Source: Amaurobius ferox (lineage: Eukaryota; Arthropoda; Arachnida; Araneae; Amaurobiidae). From it: 64,000 nucleotides of DNA. The position numbers were made by a program, and so were the translations under genes. This document shows, piece after piece, positions 21,930 to 33,190 of the stretch. Below the pieces are notes generated by a model. It was not told where the DNA came from. It worked only from the letters and a program-made list of their open reading frames with translations, and did no database searches. Each line of letters opens with the position of its first letter. The first letter of the stretch is position 1. The DNA lies in the NCBI GenBank assembly GCA_951213105.1, contig OX578155.1, positions 33,873,984-33,937,983 of the forward strand. The letters run 5' to 3'.

Positions 21930-23560
21930 CACATCATCATGAGCAACATCATCATGAGTAGCACTTGATTGAAACTTTTGGAATAAAAATTGCTATTTGC
22001 ATTCGGTGATCGGTTCAGAAGAGTATTGGAAATATAAAAACTATGTTGTTCATAAATTTACCTGTTTATAAATATGATCTCCTTAATACATATTGCACTG
22101 TATTTTGACTCATCCATTTCAAAAATACATGCTTTAATATACTTGTCATGTTTACTGTTTAGTATTCTGGTATTTTATGTTCCATACATCTTATGTTTTG
22201 TGGATACTGTAATTGAATTTTATCTGCAATTGCCACTTAAATTGTATAAAGAAATAATTTGGAAAAAATTTGAATATTCATTTTCAAGAATTAATTTAAT
22301 GAATTAACCTGTCGAATTGATTATCTCAATTATAAGCATTTCTGTTATGTTGGAGAATGTTGACATTGCCTTATATGTAGTTCATGTAATATCCTCTTTA
22401 AATCGTTAAATTAAATTGAAATATAGTCGGCTGATAATCGATATATCCAGAGCTCATCCATTTTTATGTCTGTTGAGTGTGGAAATTGACTTTTACAGGT
22501 AATAACCCAATAGTTGTCCAATAATTTATATTAATTCATATTAATCTATATTGATCAATTCCAGAAATTACCTGAGACTATTTGATTTGATATGGGGCTT
22601 TATAAAGGTTCAAAGCAAATAGTGATTTGCAAAAAATCTTTATGATCGATTTGTAAGTATCCGGTATGACTGTTTCTTTGATATGTTCTTTTTTATTTGT
22701 AGCTGTTTTTCATGCAGTATATTAGAATTAATATGTCTGGCTATGTATATGTCGGGCATATCTCTCAAACATATAAATTTAAATTTTATATTGTCAAATC
22801 AAAGTTTGAATAATTTAAATCCATGGACGTCGGAGGCTAATTGATTTTCAATGTGGATAAATAGCCTTCAATTTTTCAAACATTTTATAGAAAATATAAA
22901 AAAAGTATTATAAAAATATTATAATTATGCTTAAAAATCTAAAGTTAAAATTAGTTTTTATTAACATCATAGACAGTTGATTAAAAATATCAACTTGTTT
23001 AGGAGGTAAAAGTAAACTCTTCATTTGTCAGGATAAAGAACAGCAATCACATAAGCATGGACAAAAAGATATCTGTAAATAAATAGCTCTATCACCTCGC
23101 TTAGGAAGGAAATCCTTTTCAAACATAAAATAAATAAATAAAAAGTAAAGCTCGAAAAAAATAAATAAATAAAAATCTTTCATAGAGTAAAGTACGACCT
23201 TCAGTGATTTATGATAAAGTAAATCAGAAAACAACTGGTTTTTGGAGCGACATCAGCAACATCATTAACTAATTTTCATAAATATTTGCTCAAAATTTAT
23301 TGTCAAAATACTTTAGAAAAACAATGTATAATATATATTAATAGACACTGCAGCTGTTTTGGAAGTGAAAAGAGCTAACTTCATCCCAGAATATTCATTC
23401 AAATTACTGTGAAAATATCAGCTCCTAAAAGACTACAAAAATTAAGAAATTTCATAAAAACCATAAGATACTTCTCATCAAATTAATTTGAAGTTTTTGT
23501 TTAATGGAATTAAAATGTAATTAATCCACTTTAAAAATGCCCATGAATAAAAGACTGCAA
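21930..23560. other. No gene seen
   Basis: AT-rich. A hydrophobic 77-codon frame at 22074-22307 has no recognised family and no supporting context. No shared repeat noticed. Confidence 0.5.
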
Positions 23561-23568
23561 GCTTATGA

Positions 23569-23571
<3 letters not shown>

Positions 23572-23599
<28 letters not shown>
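23572..23599. repeat. (TA)n microsatellite
   Basis: About 14 TA units end directly at 'atttgatgtgggcagcacatgac'. That phrase is the boundary motif of the repeat family to the right; its inverse stands at 26715-26745 and 27345-27375. Confidence 0.85.
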
Positions 23600-23603
<4 letters not shown>

Positions 23604-26600
23604 GATGTGGGCAGCACATGACTTTTCCTACAGACTGAAGTTCATTTTCTCTTCATTTCTTTTAGAATTCATTTAATTGAGTTTAATAGTACAAAATGAT
23701 GTGAATTATTATTATTTTAAATTACACTTAATCTGCAATTTTATTTCATGTTTCGTTTTCATTCGGGGACTGGAAGTAAAGGCGACGTGTCAAAATACAA
23801 AAAATAAAAGTTCTAAATAATAGTTAGTCCTAGAGTTATGGGGTTGGCCTTATTATTTTCAATGTCAAATATTACGTATAAAACAAGCATTTAATTGATA
23901 CATCTGAGCGTACGTATAGGTGCCATCAAACTTTAACAATTGGGAGTGCTGTGCATTTCTATGCATTAGATCATATATCAGACACATAGTCCGAAAATCT
24001 TTTTTTTTTCGGGGGGGGGGGGGGGTGAGAGGGAGGCAAAGGACCCAGTAGGCTCTCACCTATGTTACTGTCATATATTGTGATATATCATATATATATA
24101 AAAAAAAAAATAAGTAGAGACTTCAAAAAAATTTTAATTTTGCAAAAAATAAATTTCTCTCTGAAATTCTGAAACGTACTAAAAACTAATCTGCACCAGG
24201 ATCACACAACTGACTTACCGACCAAATTTTATGAAATTTGATCTATTAGTTTTTGAGTGATTGAATGCATACATTGCACAGACAGATACACACACACACA
24301 CAGACTTCAATCCAATTTTTTTTTTTTGTATTTTAGAGATCCCAAAATGTGTAGATCTGTCGAAAACTCGAGTTGCGATTTTCAGCATGATTCCAATAAT
24401 TTCCCTATACATTACCATGTATTGCAGGGAAAGTAAAAGTGTAACTAGGGACCCGCACGAAATAGCAGATCCAATTTTTTTTGTGTGGGGTGGGGGGGAT
24501 TTATTAATACTGATCTAAGGATGTACAAAAATACAACTAACAAACTTAAAATCAATGAGTGAACTATAGTGGGTAAAACCATACAATATAAATCAAAATG
24601 CTAATTTATCTACTGTCAGAAAATTTCATCTTTAGGGAAGGAGCTGAAGCCTTCTGGAGATAATGAAGGGATTTATGCATTTTTACTTCCCTGCAATACA
24701 TGGTAATGTATAGGGAAAGTATTGAAATCATGTCGAAAATCGTAACTCGAGTTTTCGACGCATCTACACTTTTCGGGACCTCTAGAATACGAAAAAACTA
24801 TTTTTTACGTAACCCCTGTGTGTGTGTCCACTGTACAATGCATGTATCCACTCTAACTCAAAAGCTAATAGACAAAATTTCATAACATTTTATAGGCAAG
24901 GTACTTGTGTGTAACCCTGGTGCTGATTAGATTGTGGTACGATTCTGGATAAAAGATCCCGCCTTTATTACTTTCCTTATATACATAATGTATAAGGAAA
25001 GTATTGTGACGGGTTCGAGTTTTCGACGGGAGAGCACGTTTCAAGAATCCCTGATCACGAATCGAACATTTTTGAGGTGATGTCTGTGTGCGTGTGTGTG
25101 TCGGCGAGCCTGTGGAGACGATATCTCATGAACGAATGGAGCGATTCGCATGAAATTTAGTACAGAAATCACAATCCGTGAATACTGGAAGCCTATTGTT
25201 ACTTTCCTTATATACATAATGTATAAGGAAAGTATTGTGACGGGGTCGAAAATTCGAATTCGAGTTTTCGACGGGAGAGCACGTTTCAAGCATCCCTGAT
25301 CACGAATCAAACATTTTTGAAGTGATGTCTGTGTGTGTGTGTCAGTGAGTCTGTGGAGACGATAACTGACGAACGAATGGACCGATTCGAACCAAATTTG
25401 GTACAAAAATTACAATCCGTAAACACTGGAAGCCTATTGTTTTTATACGTGATCGAATGTTCATAACCCCCCTAAATTATCGAATGAAATTTTGAAAAAA
25501 TCGTTAAAAAATCAAAACCGCTAATAAAGTTACGCAAATAGACATTTCTTATGTAATTTTTCATTAGAAAACGATTGGCATAAATTTTAGAACGCTAACA
25601 TGAACCGTTCTCGAGATATTGTGCATTTTTCAAAAAAATTATGAAAAAGTCACATAAAAAAAAAAAATTCCTATTGAGAAACATGTTCATTTTTCATATG
25701 TAATACCATGCGATAAATTGAGTGACATCATTCTCGTGGATCTAGCTCGTTCCATTCATGAAAAAATATACTTTGAATAATACTTTTATATTAGAACGCC
25801 AATAGTCATTTATCTGCTGTAAGAATAACTTTTTTTCTTAGTCCATAACTCTTGGCGAGATTTTGGCGACGAATTTGGCGGAATGTCGACAACTTGGCGA
25901 CTTTTTTTAAATGTTGCCAAATTAATGAAAATCTCGCCAAATGGATAAAAATGATGCTAAATCAATGAAAACGACGACTAATTGTCGATAATTCAATATC
26001 TTGGAAATAATATTAGTATCTACTATAAGAAAATCCTATTACTTTCCTTATATACATAATGTATAAGGAAAGTATTGTGACGGGGTCGAAAATTCGAAAT
26101 CGAGTTTTCGACGGGAGAGCACGTTTCAAGCATCCCTGATCACGAATCAAACATTTTTGAAGTACCACTAATAAAGTTACGCATATAGACATTTCTTATG
26201 TAATTTTTCATTAGAAAACGATTGACATAAATTTTAGAACGCTAACATGAACCGTTCTCGAGATATTGCACATTTTTCAAAAAAATTATCAGAAAGTCAT
26301 ATAAAATAAAAAAAATATTTTTTCTCTTGAGAGACATGTTCGCTTTTCAGTAATACCATGCGATATATTGGATGACATCATTCTCGTGGATCTAGCTCGT
26401 TCCATTCATGAAAAAAGATACTTTGAGTAATACTTTTGTATTTGAACGCCAATATTCATTTATCTGCTGTAAGAATAACTTATTTCTTTGTCCATTATGC
26501 TTGGCGAGATTTTGGCGGAATGTCACCAACTTGGCGACTTTTTGAAATGTTGACAAATTAACGAAAATCTCGCCAAATGGATAAAAATGACGCTAAATCA

Positions 26601-28000
26601 ATGAAATGACGACTAATTGTCGAAAATTCAATATCTTGGAAAGAATATTAGTATCTACTATAAGAAAAACCTATTTATTTTACTGTAAAAGTGGTAAATT
26701 CATTGCGTTATATAAGGAAAGTCATGTGTTGCCCACATCAGATTTTTTTTAAACGTAATCGAATGTTCAGAACCCCACTAAATTTTTAAAAAATCATCAA
26801 AAAATCAAAACCTTTAATAAAGTTACGCAAATAGACATTTCTTATGTAATTTTTCCTTAGAAAACGATTGACATAAACGTTAGAACGCTAGCATGAACCG
26901 TTCTCGAGATATTGCACATTTTCCAAATAAATTTATCAAAAAATCTCATAAATTAAAAAAAAAATATTAACTGTTGAGAAACATGTTCACTTTTCATATG
27001 TAATATCATGCGATAAATTTGGTGACATTATTCTCGTGGATCTAGCTCATTCCATTTATGAGAAAAGATACTTTGAGTAATACTTTTGTATTTGAACGCC
27101 AATAGTCATTTATCTGCTATAAGAATAACTTATTTCTCCGTCCATAACGCTTGGCGAGATTTTGGGGACGAATGTCGTCAACTTGGCGACTTTTTTTAAT
27201 GTTGCCAAATTATCGAAAATCTCGCCAAAAGGATAAAAATGATGACTAATTGTCGAAAATCCAATATCTTGGAAAAAAAATATAAGTATCTACTATAAGA
27301 AAAACCTATTTTTTTTACTGTAAAAGTAGTAAATTTATTGCATTATATAAGGAAAGTCATGTGTTGCCCACATCAGATTTTATTTTTGTGTGCAAAATGG
27401 CCTGCAAAAATTTCATGTGCTAAAAATTCTAGCTAAAAAACTAATTGATCAAATTTCACAAAATTTGGTAGACTAGTCACTTATGGCTTACCCTGGTGCT
27501 GATTACATTTTGGTACGATCGGGAAAAGGAACTTGCTCTTTTTGCGAAATGGCCCTCAAAAATCGGATGTGTCTGTCCACTCTAGCTCACAAACTACTTG
27601 ACCAAATTACTCAAAAATTTGGTAGATAAGTAGCTTGTGGAATTCTGTGGTGCTAGTAAGATTTCAGTACAAAAAGTAAAAAAATCTGCCTATTTTTGCG
27701 AAATGGCCCGCAATTCTAAAATATAAGATCTAAAATACAATGGGACTTATGCTCAAATGTATCCATTTAATGCTTGCTTTACACGTAATTTTTGACAAAT
27801 AAAAGAATAAGATCTACCCCATTACTCTAAAATGGACCATTCTCAAGATATTAAATTTTTAATTTTGAGGAAATAAAGACGATTTTCAATGTAGTAAAAC
27901 TTCTTAGAACTTAGTAGTTAAGTTCCCTATGATTATCCTGATGCAGATTCGATTTTGGTATAATTCGAAAAAGTATAGCTGACTCTTTTATGCAAAATGG
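23600..28000. repeat. Composite repeat region with ACTTTCC…GGAAAGT palindromic joints and 645-bp tandem units
   Basis: Near-palindromic 'actttccttatatacataatg' followed by 'tataaggaaagt' occurs at 24970, 25201 and 26041, each followed by 'attgtgacgggg' and 'cgagttttcgacggga'. A block starting 'taataaagttacgc' recurs at 25521, 26166 and 26812, giving three units of about 645 bp. Each contains 'ctcgtggatctagctc' and TTGGCGA-rich inverted repeats. A diverged relative of the joint forms an inverted pair at 24313-24440 and 24690-24810. The family boundary 'gatgtgggcaacacatgac' is at 23600 and, inverted, at 26720 and 27350. There is no coding capacity; it resembles a non-autonomous element or satellite family. 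Confidence 0.7.
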
Positions 28001-28929
28001 CCTGCAAAGATAGTGGAAATCTGAAATAAATGACAAAAATTGTTGAAATATATTTTAGTACTTGTTCTTCAGATAAATTTTAATAGCTAAACGCCCTGGA
28101 ACAAATTGATAGAATAAAACAAGACAGTTTACAAATTTTCCAATCAATATATACTGGAGGTCTGATGATTTTTTCAGTAAAAAACAAACTTGTCCAAAAA
28201 AATCCTGTTTTGTTGGACCATATTTTGGAAAACTTGTGGATTACGTACAGGTAATCGAGTCCTTTTCAAAATCATTTTCAACGTATGCTACTGTTCTGCT
28301 GAGTTATCTATATAAAAGAATTTCAGTATCTCTTTCCTCTAATTCAAGGAAAAGTCTTCTTGACGCTTAAAATATGGGGGCCGCGACCTCAAAAGTCCGC
28401 CCATACGATAACCAAACACTGCCCATATATACTCTTTCCTCAATGAAAAATAATTAATCCCTCCTGAATATTTTTCCTTTCCTTTCAGCACATAAGTATA
28501 TGACTATATATAAAAATAATTGAGTTAAAAAATCAAACACCTATGTATTTTGATGGATATACACGTTTTGAGCATCCCTGAATACGGATCAGTCATTTTT
28601 ATCTGTGTGTCTATGTCTCTGTAGCTAAAAATATCTTTCCAACAAATTGATAATATCGAATAAAATACAGTCATTATTATTTCAATTAGAAAACGTTAGA
28701 GGTCTATTGCCTTTTTGGGTGAACGGGCCAAAGAAAGGCCTTTATTTTTTCGATCCTATTTTTCGAAAATCAAAAATTAAAACATTAAGAAAATAGATAT
28801 TTAATATAATCGATAATAATATCGCTCTTTAATGCGAATGTCATCCTTTATAAGGCGTGGGTATGCACCGCTCTTTTATGTTTTTGATCTAAAATGGATA
28901 AAAGACAATAGCTAGAAAATGTGAATTTT

Positions 28930-29700
28930 GTATATCATTTCCTTTTGGATGGATTTTAATTTAGATTTTGAACCCCATCGGGCTAGCCCATCCTGAGCCC
29001 AACAAGAGGAATATATTGTTTTTTGAGAATAACTCAAAATTCGGAGCATCTGGAATGTCTAAATTTAATATATCATTGCCCTTTGTTGTATATTACACTT
29101 CATCGCATTTCGATCCTTATCGGGCTAGCCCGTCTTGGCCCGCCATAGAAATTTACTCGCTTTTCAAGAATAACTCGATCAAACGGAGTAGCTAAAGAAT
29201 GTGAATTTTGTATATCATTTCCTTTTAGATGGATTTTAATTTAGATTTTGAACCCCATCGGGCTAGCCCGTCCTGAGCCCAACAAGAGGAATATATAGTT
29301 TTCTGAGAATAATTCAAAATTCGGAACATCTGGAATGTCTAAATTTAATATATCATTGCCCTTTGTGGTATATTATATTTAATCGCATTTCGAACCTTAT
29401 CGGGCTAGCCCGCCTTGGCCCGCCATAGAAATTTACTCGCTTTTCAAGAATAACTCGATCAGTCGGAGTAGCTAAAAAATGTAAATTTAGTATATCATTC
29501 CCTTTTGGATGGATTTTAATTTATAATATAGTATTCTCTTTTGGGATAAAATTTTAATTCTTTGGATTTTAAACTTTATTAGATTACCCCATCTTTTCCC
29601 AGCCTTAGGAATGCATTCGTTTTTGGAAAATAACTCGAAAATTGGAGAAAAATTATCATTTACCAAACAATTAAACAGTTACATTAGTTCACCTTAGGGA
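28930..29700 (+). repeat. 140-bp satellite, left (plus-oriented) arm
   Basis: Units of about 140 bp carry the 12-bp palindrome CGGGCTAGCCCG, perfect at 29121, 29259 and 29401 and one base off at 28979. Alternate units resemble each other most, giving a 280-bp dimer. Both types keep an open frame with 'YRASPSW' or 'IGLAHPE' style text, which is probably a by-product of the repeat. The same family runs in the opposite direction at 31190-32830. Confidence 0.85.
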
Positions 29701-29714
29701 TTATATTTGAGAAA

Positions 29715-31078
29715 GTATTTTGTACTGTTGTGTAAACCCACATTCGATCGTCGACCCCCCCCCCCCCTTATCCTAGATCTTGTCTACGCTTATATGCAAG
29801 AGAATTAAATAATGCGAAATCAGTCCACGGTGCACTTTAAAGATTCATAGTAATATAGTGATTCGTACTACATAGTATAATAGAAAGAAAAGTCTTGTGA
29901 CGGGATTTTTGGATGCTGAAACTCGCAGATTATGAAATGTTAAGCTATTTTTTAGCCTATTCGTCGAAATGCAAAATACAGTAATATGCTGGATGAATCG
30001 AATTAATACATTTTTCTAGGCAATTTTACACAGAACAGGCGATAATTGTATAGCTATAAAAACAGCCCTTTTTAATCCAAATATAGATTTTCAACGTCAG
30101 TTACAACAAACATCAAATGAGTGAAAGCTTGCTGCTTACAATTTCGAAAAATCTTTCTTTCTGAGTGGGTCCATCCTGTCCAATTTTAGAACGAAAAATA
30201 ATATTGTACAGGTGACGGTTCTTAGTAAAAACAAATTCGATCTCAGATGACCAATGTGCTAATGAGATACTTCCTATTGTATCTAGAGGCCACCCTGAAG
30301 GCAGTACAAAATGCCCTTCCCTGGTGTTCTACCCATTTCCAGAGCCCCCGCTGATTTGCGGATCTTTTGAGCATTGTTCGTATAAGAGATGTGGCAACTT
30401 GCGGAAACGTATGTAAAGGAGACGCGCCTGTCGAAATAAAATAGCGGTCAATTACATGTCCACCCTCAATCGAAATTCTTATCAGCGCTATCTTTCACCG
30501 TACAAAGAGGGTGTTCACTTGTAGGCAGACCCCACCTTGTTCTAATGTTCAAGCGGCAATGGTGTTTCATGTTTTTCTTCCAAATTCACAGGGTCACCCA
30601 CAGGCATTTTCCCTAGTAGACGAACAAATGAGATAAAACAAAATATTTCCCAGACAGTCTCATACATTCTTTTTTTAGGTTTACATGGTAATATGTATCA
30701 AAATGCAAAACAAAAATTTGGTTTTAAAGCATTCGTTCAAGTTATTCATATAATGCTTTTAAAAATTATTGAAAAATTTCAATTTCAAGTAAATAAAATC
30801 AATACGTGCGGTCCAAATTTCTGCTAAAGAAATAAAATTATCTTCGTAAAAAGCAGAATACCACTCAAAATACTAATATCGACCGGTTTCGAAGGCATAA
30901 AACCTTCTTCGTCAGATCACGCAGAACCGTAACCTTCACTCGTACTCCCAGTGCACCGACCCAACATCCGTGGACAAATTTCGCACTTCTTAGCTCATTT
31001 GCATATGGATGTAACTATGTATTTAGGTCACAAGGGGGTCGACGATCGAATGGAGCTTATAGTACAAAATTCATTTTT
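29715..31078. repeat. 1.36-kb core bounded by ~45-bp inverted repeats
   Basis: 'cattcgatcgtcgaccccc' at 29741-29759 is inverted perfectly at 31034-31052, and similarity continues outward to 'ttttgtact' on both sides. The core separates the two oppositely oriented satellite arms. It has no long ORF and contains a hammerhead-like motif at 30881-30915. Confidence 0.65.
30881..30915 (-). ncRNA. Hammerhead-ribozyme-like motif (Penelope-type signature)
   Basis: On the minus strand the order is CTGACGA (CUGANGA core, 30909-30915), a five-base-pair stem GAAGG/CCTTC with a seven-base loop, GAAAC (30886-30890), then a minimal CCGGTC. This is the arrangement of the short-stem-III type I hammerheads known from Penelope-like retroelement repeats. 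Doubts: one extra A sits between the core and stem II, and stem I (bases flanking CTGACGA and GGTC) pairs poorly, so this copy is probably inactive. No Penelope reverse transcriptase was found nearby. Confidence 0.4.
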
Positions 31079-31189
31079 TTAAATATAGACAATTTTGAGA
31101 ACTAATGTTCGGCAAATGAGGTTTTTTACCACACATCCTATCTCCCATGCCTACGCCACTAATTATAATTATATATACGCCGAAAATAT

Positions 31190-32830
31190 TAAATTCTACC
31201 CGAAATGGAAATAATATACTAAATTTGAATTTTCTATCTGCTCCAGTTTTCGGGTTATTCTAAAAAAATGAGTCTATTCCTATAGCAGGCACAGCACGAG
31301 CTAGCTGAATGAAGTTCAAATTCGAAAAAATGAAATATATCACAAAAGACAATAGCATGCTAAATTTGGAATTTTTAGCTACTCCGGTTCTCGAGTTATT
31401 CATCAAACACGATCGCATTCCTAAGACGGACTCAAGACGATGAGGTTCAAATTATAAATTATGATAAACCCCAAAAGAAATTGATATACTAAATTTGAAT
31501 TTCTTAGCTACTCCAATTTACGAGTTATTCTCGAAAAATGAGTACATTACCACTCTGTCGGGCTCAAGACGGGCGAGTCTGATAAGGTTCAAAATCCAAA
31601 GAAATAAAATATACCCTAAAAAACAATGATATACTAAATTTAGATATTCTAGCTGCTACAGTTTTGGAGCTATTCTTAAAAAACGAGTACATTCTTTTTG
31701 TTGGGACCGGGACGGGCTAGCCCGACCAGGTTTTAAATCCAATGAGCTTAGACATACCGCAAATGACAACGACATTCTAAACTTGAAACTTTTTGATACT
31801 CCGGTTCTAGAGTTATTCCACTAAAAAAGTGAATTTCTAAGTCGGGCCCAAAACGGGTTGGCCCGATACGGTTCAAAAACAAAGGAATTAAAATATTCCC
31901 CAAAAGATAAGGATGTACTAAATTTATATTTTCTAGTTTCCCCGATTTTCCAGGTATTCTAAAAAACGGGTTATTCCTATGTCGGGCCCAGGACGGACTA
32001 CCCCGATAAAGTTCAAATCCGAAGAAACTTAGATATACCCCAAAAGCCAACGACATGTTAAATTTGGAATTTTTAGCTACTTCGGTTCTCGTCTTATTTT
32101 TCAAAAACTAATGCGTTCTTCAGCGGATCCAAGACGGGCTAGCCCGACGAGCTTCAAAATCTAAATTAAAATCCATCCAAATGGAAATGATATACTAAAT
32201 TTATATTTTTCAGCTACTCCGATTGATCGATTTATTTTTTAAAAGCGAGTAAATTTCTATGGCAGGCCCAAGACGGGCTAACCCGATACGGTTCGAAATG
32301 AGGTGAAATGTAATATACTCCAAAGGACAATGACATATTAAATTTATACATTCTAGATGCTCCGAATTTTTAGTTATTCTCAGAAAACGATATATTCCTT
32401 TTGTTGAACTCAGGACGGGCTAGCCCGATAAAATTTTTATCCAAAGAGTTAAAATATACAGCAAATGGCAAAGATATTCTAAACTTCGAATTTTTAGATA
32501 CAACTGTTCTCGAGTTATACCGCAAAAACGGGTGAGGTTCTAAGGCGGGCCTAAGACGGGTTAACCCGGTACGGTTGAAAATTGAAAGAATTAAAATACA
32601 CCCCAAAAGAAAACGATACATTAAACTTAGATTTCCAACGTTCTCTGATTTTCGATATTCTCTAAAACCAGGTAATGTCCTATGGCGGGCCCAGGACGGG
32701 CTAGCCCGATATGCTTCAAAATCGAAAGAACTGAAATGTGCCACAAGAGGAAACGTCATAACGAATTTCGCGTTACTATGATAAATGAACTTGATTATTT
32801 TGGACCTTAAATGTTTGAACGAACACCAGA
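31190..32830 (-). repeat. 140-bp satellite, right (minus-oriented) arm
   Basis: About 12 units of about 140 bp, inverse to the 28.9-29.7 kb arm. CGGGCTAGCCCG is perfect at 31714, 32135, 32416 and 32697, with decayed versions between (for example 32274, 32556). Units nearest the core (31190-31650) are the most diverged. Minus-strand open frames of 118 and 154 codons arise because the repeat keeps one frame open for two to three units; I do not regard them as genes. Confidence 0.85.
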
Positions 32831-33110
32831 TCAAGTTAAATAAAATTTTAAAAATAAGAATATATGCCTAGCTCAATCTCTCTGAAAATCAAATGACTTT
32901 TTGTGTATACCACTTACAATAATCACACCCAATTTCACACAAATTCTTCAGTTATTTCGAAAGATATCAGTCATTTCACTTTCAATAAATTCCCATTTGT
33001 TTCAATGTTAACTCCTCCGCTTTAGGCCGCTTATTCGAGACCAACGCCGTCTGGCGGAGGCGGCTTTTCCGGAACATCTCCCAGCATTGGAAGGTATAGG
33101 CCGTCGGCAC

Positions 33111-33190
33111 ACTATTAGTTCTAGACACATTAGTTCTAGTTTCATACAGACATTAGTTCTAGTTTCATACAGACATTAGTTCTAGTTTCA
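33111..33190 (+). repeat. 23-bp minisatellite, about 3 copies
   Basis: 'acattagttctagtttcata' with a 'cag' spacer is repeated in tandem at the left edge of the piggyBac-like region. Confidence 0.9.

Noticed and set aside
22074..22307. Hydrophobic 77-codon frame
   Set aside because: AT-rich DNA readily gives Leu/Ile/Phe-rich frames; no start context or homology visible.
25041..25406. Minus-strand 121-codon frame with His/Thr repeats
   Set aside because: It arises from (GT)n microsatellite and the palindromic repeat family; the copy at 26041 does not keep it.
29880..30870. Possible Penelope coding region next to the hammerhead-like motif
   Set aside because: Reading both strands gave no RT or GIY-YIG motif that I could recognise.
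31748..32834. Minus-strand frames of 118 and 154 codons, and 28968-29195 plus strand
   Set aside because: Generated by the 140-bp satellite, whose units happen to keep one frame open; the frame breaks in other units.
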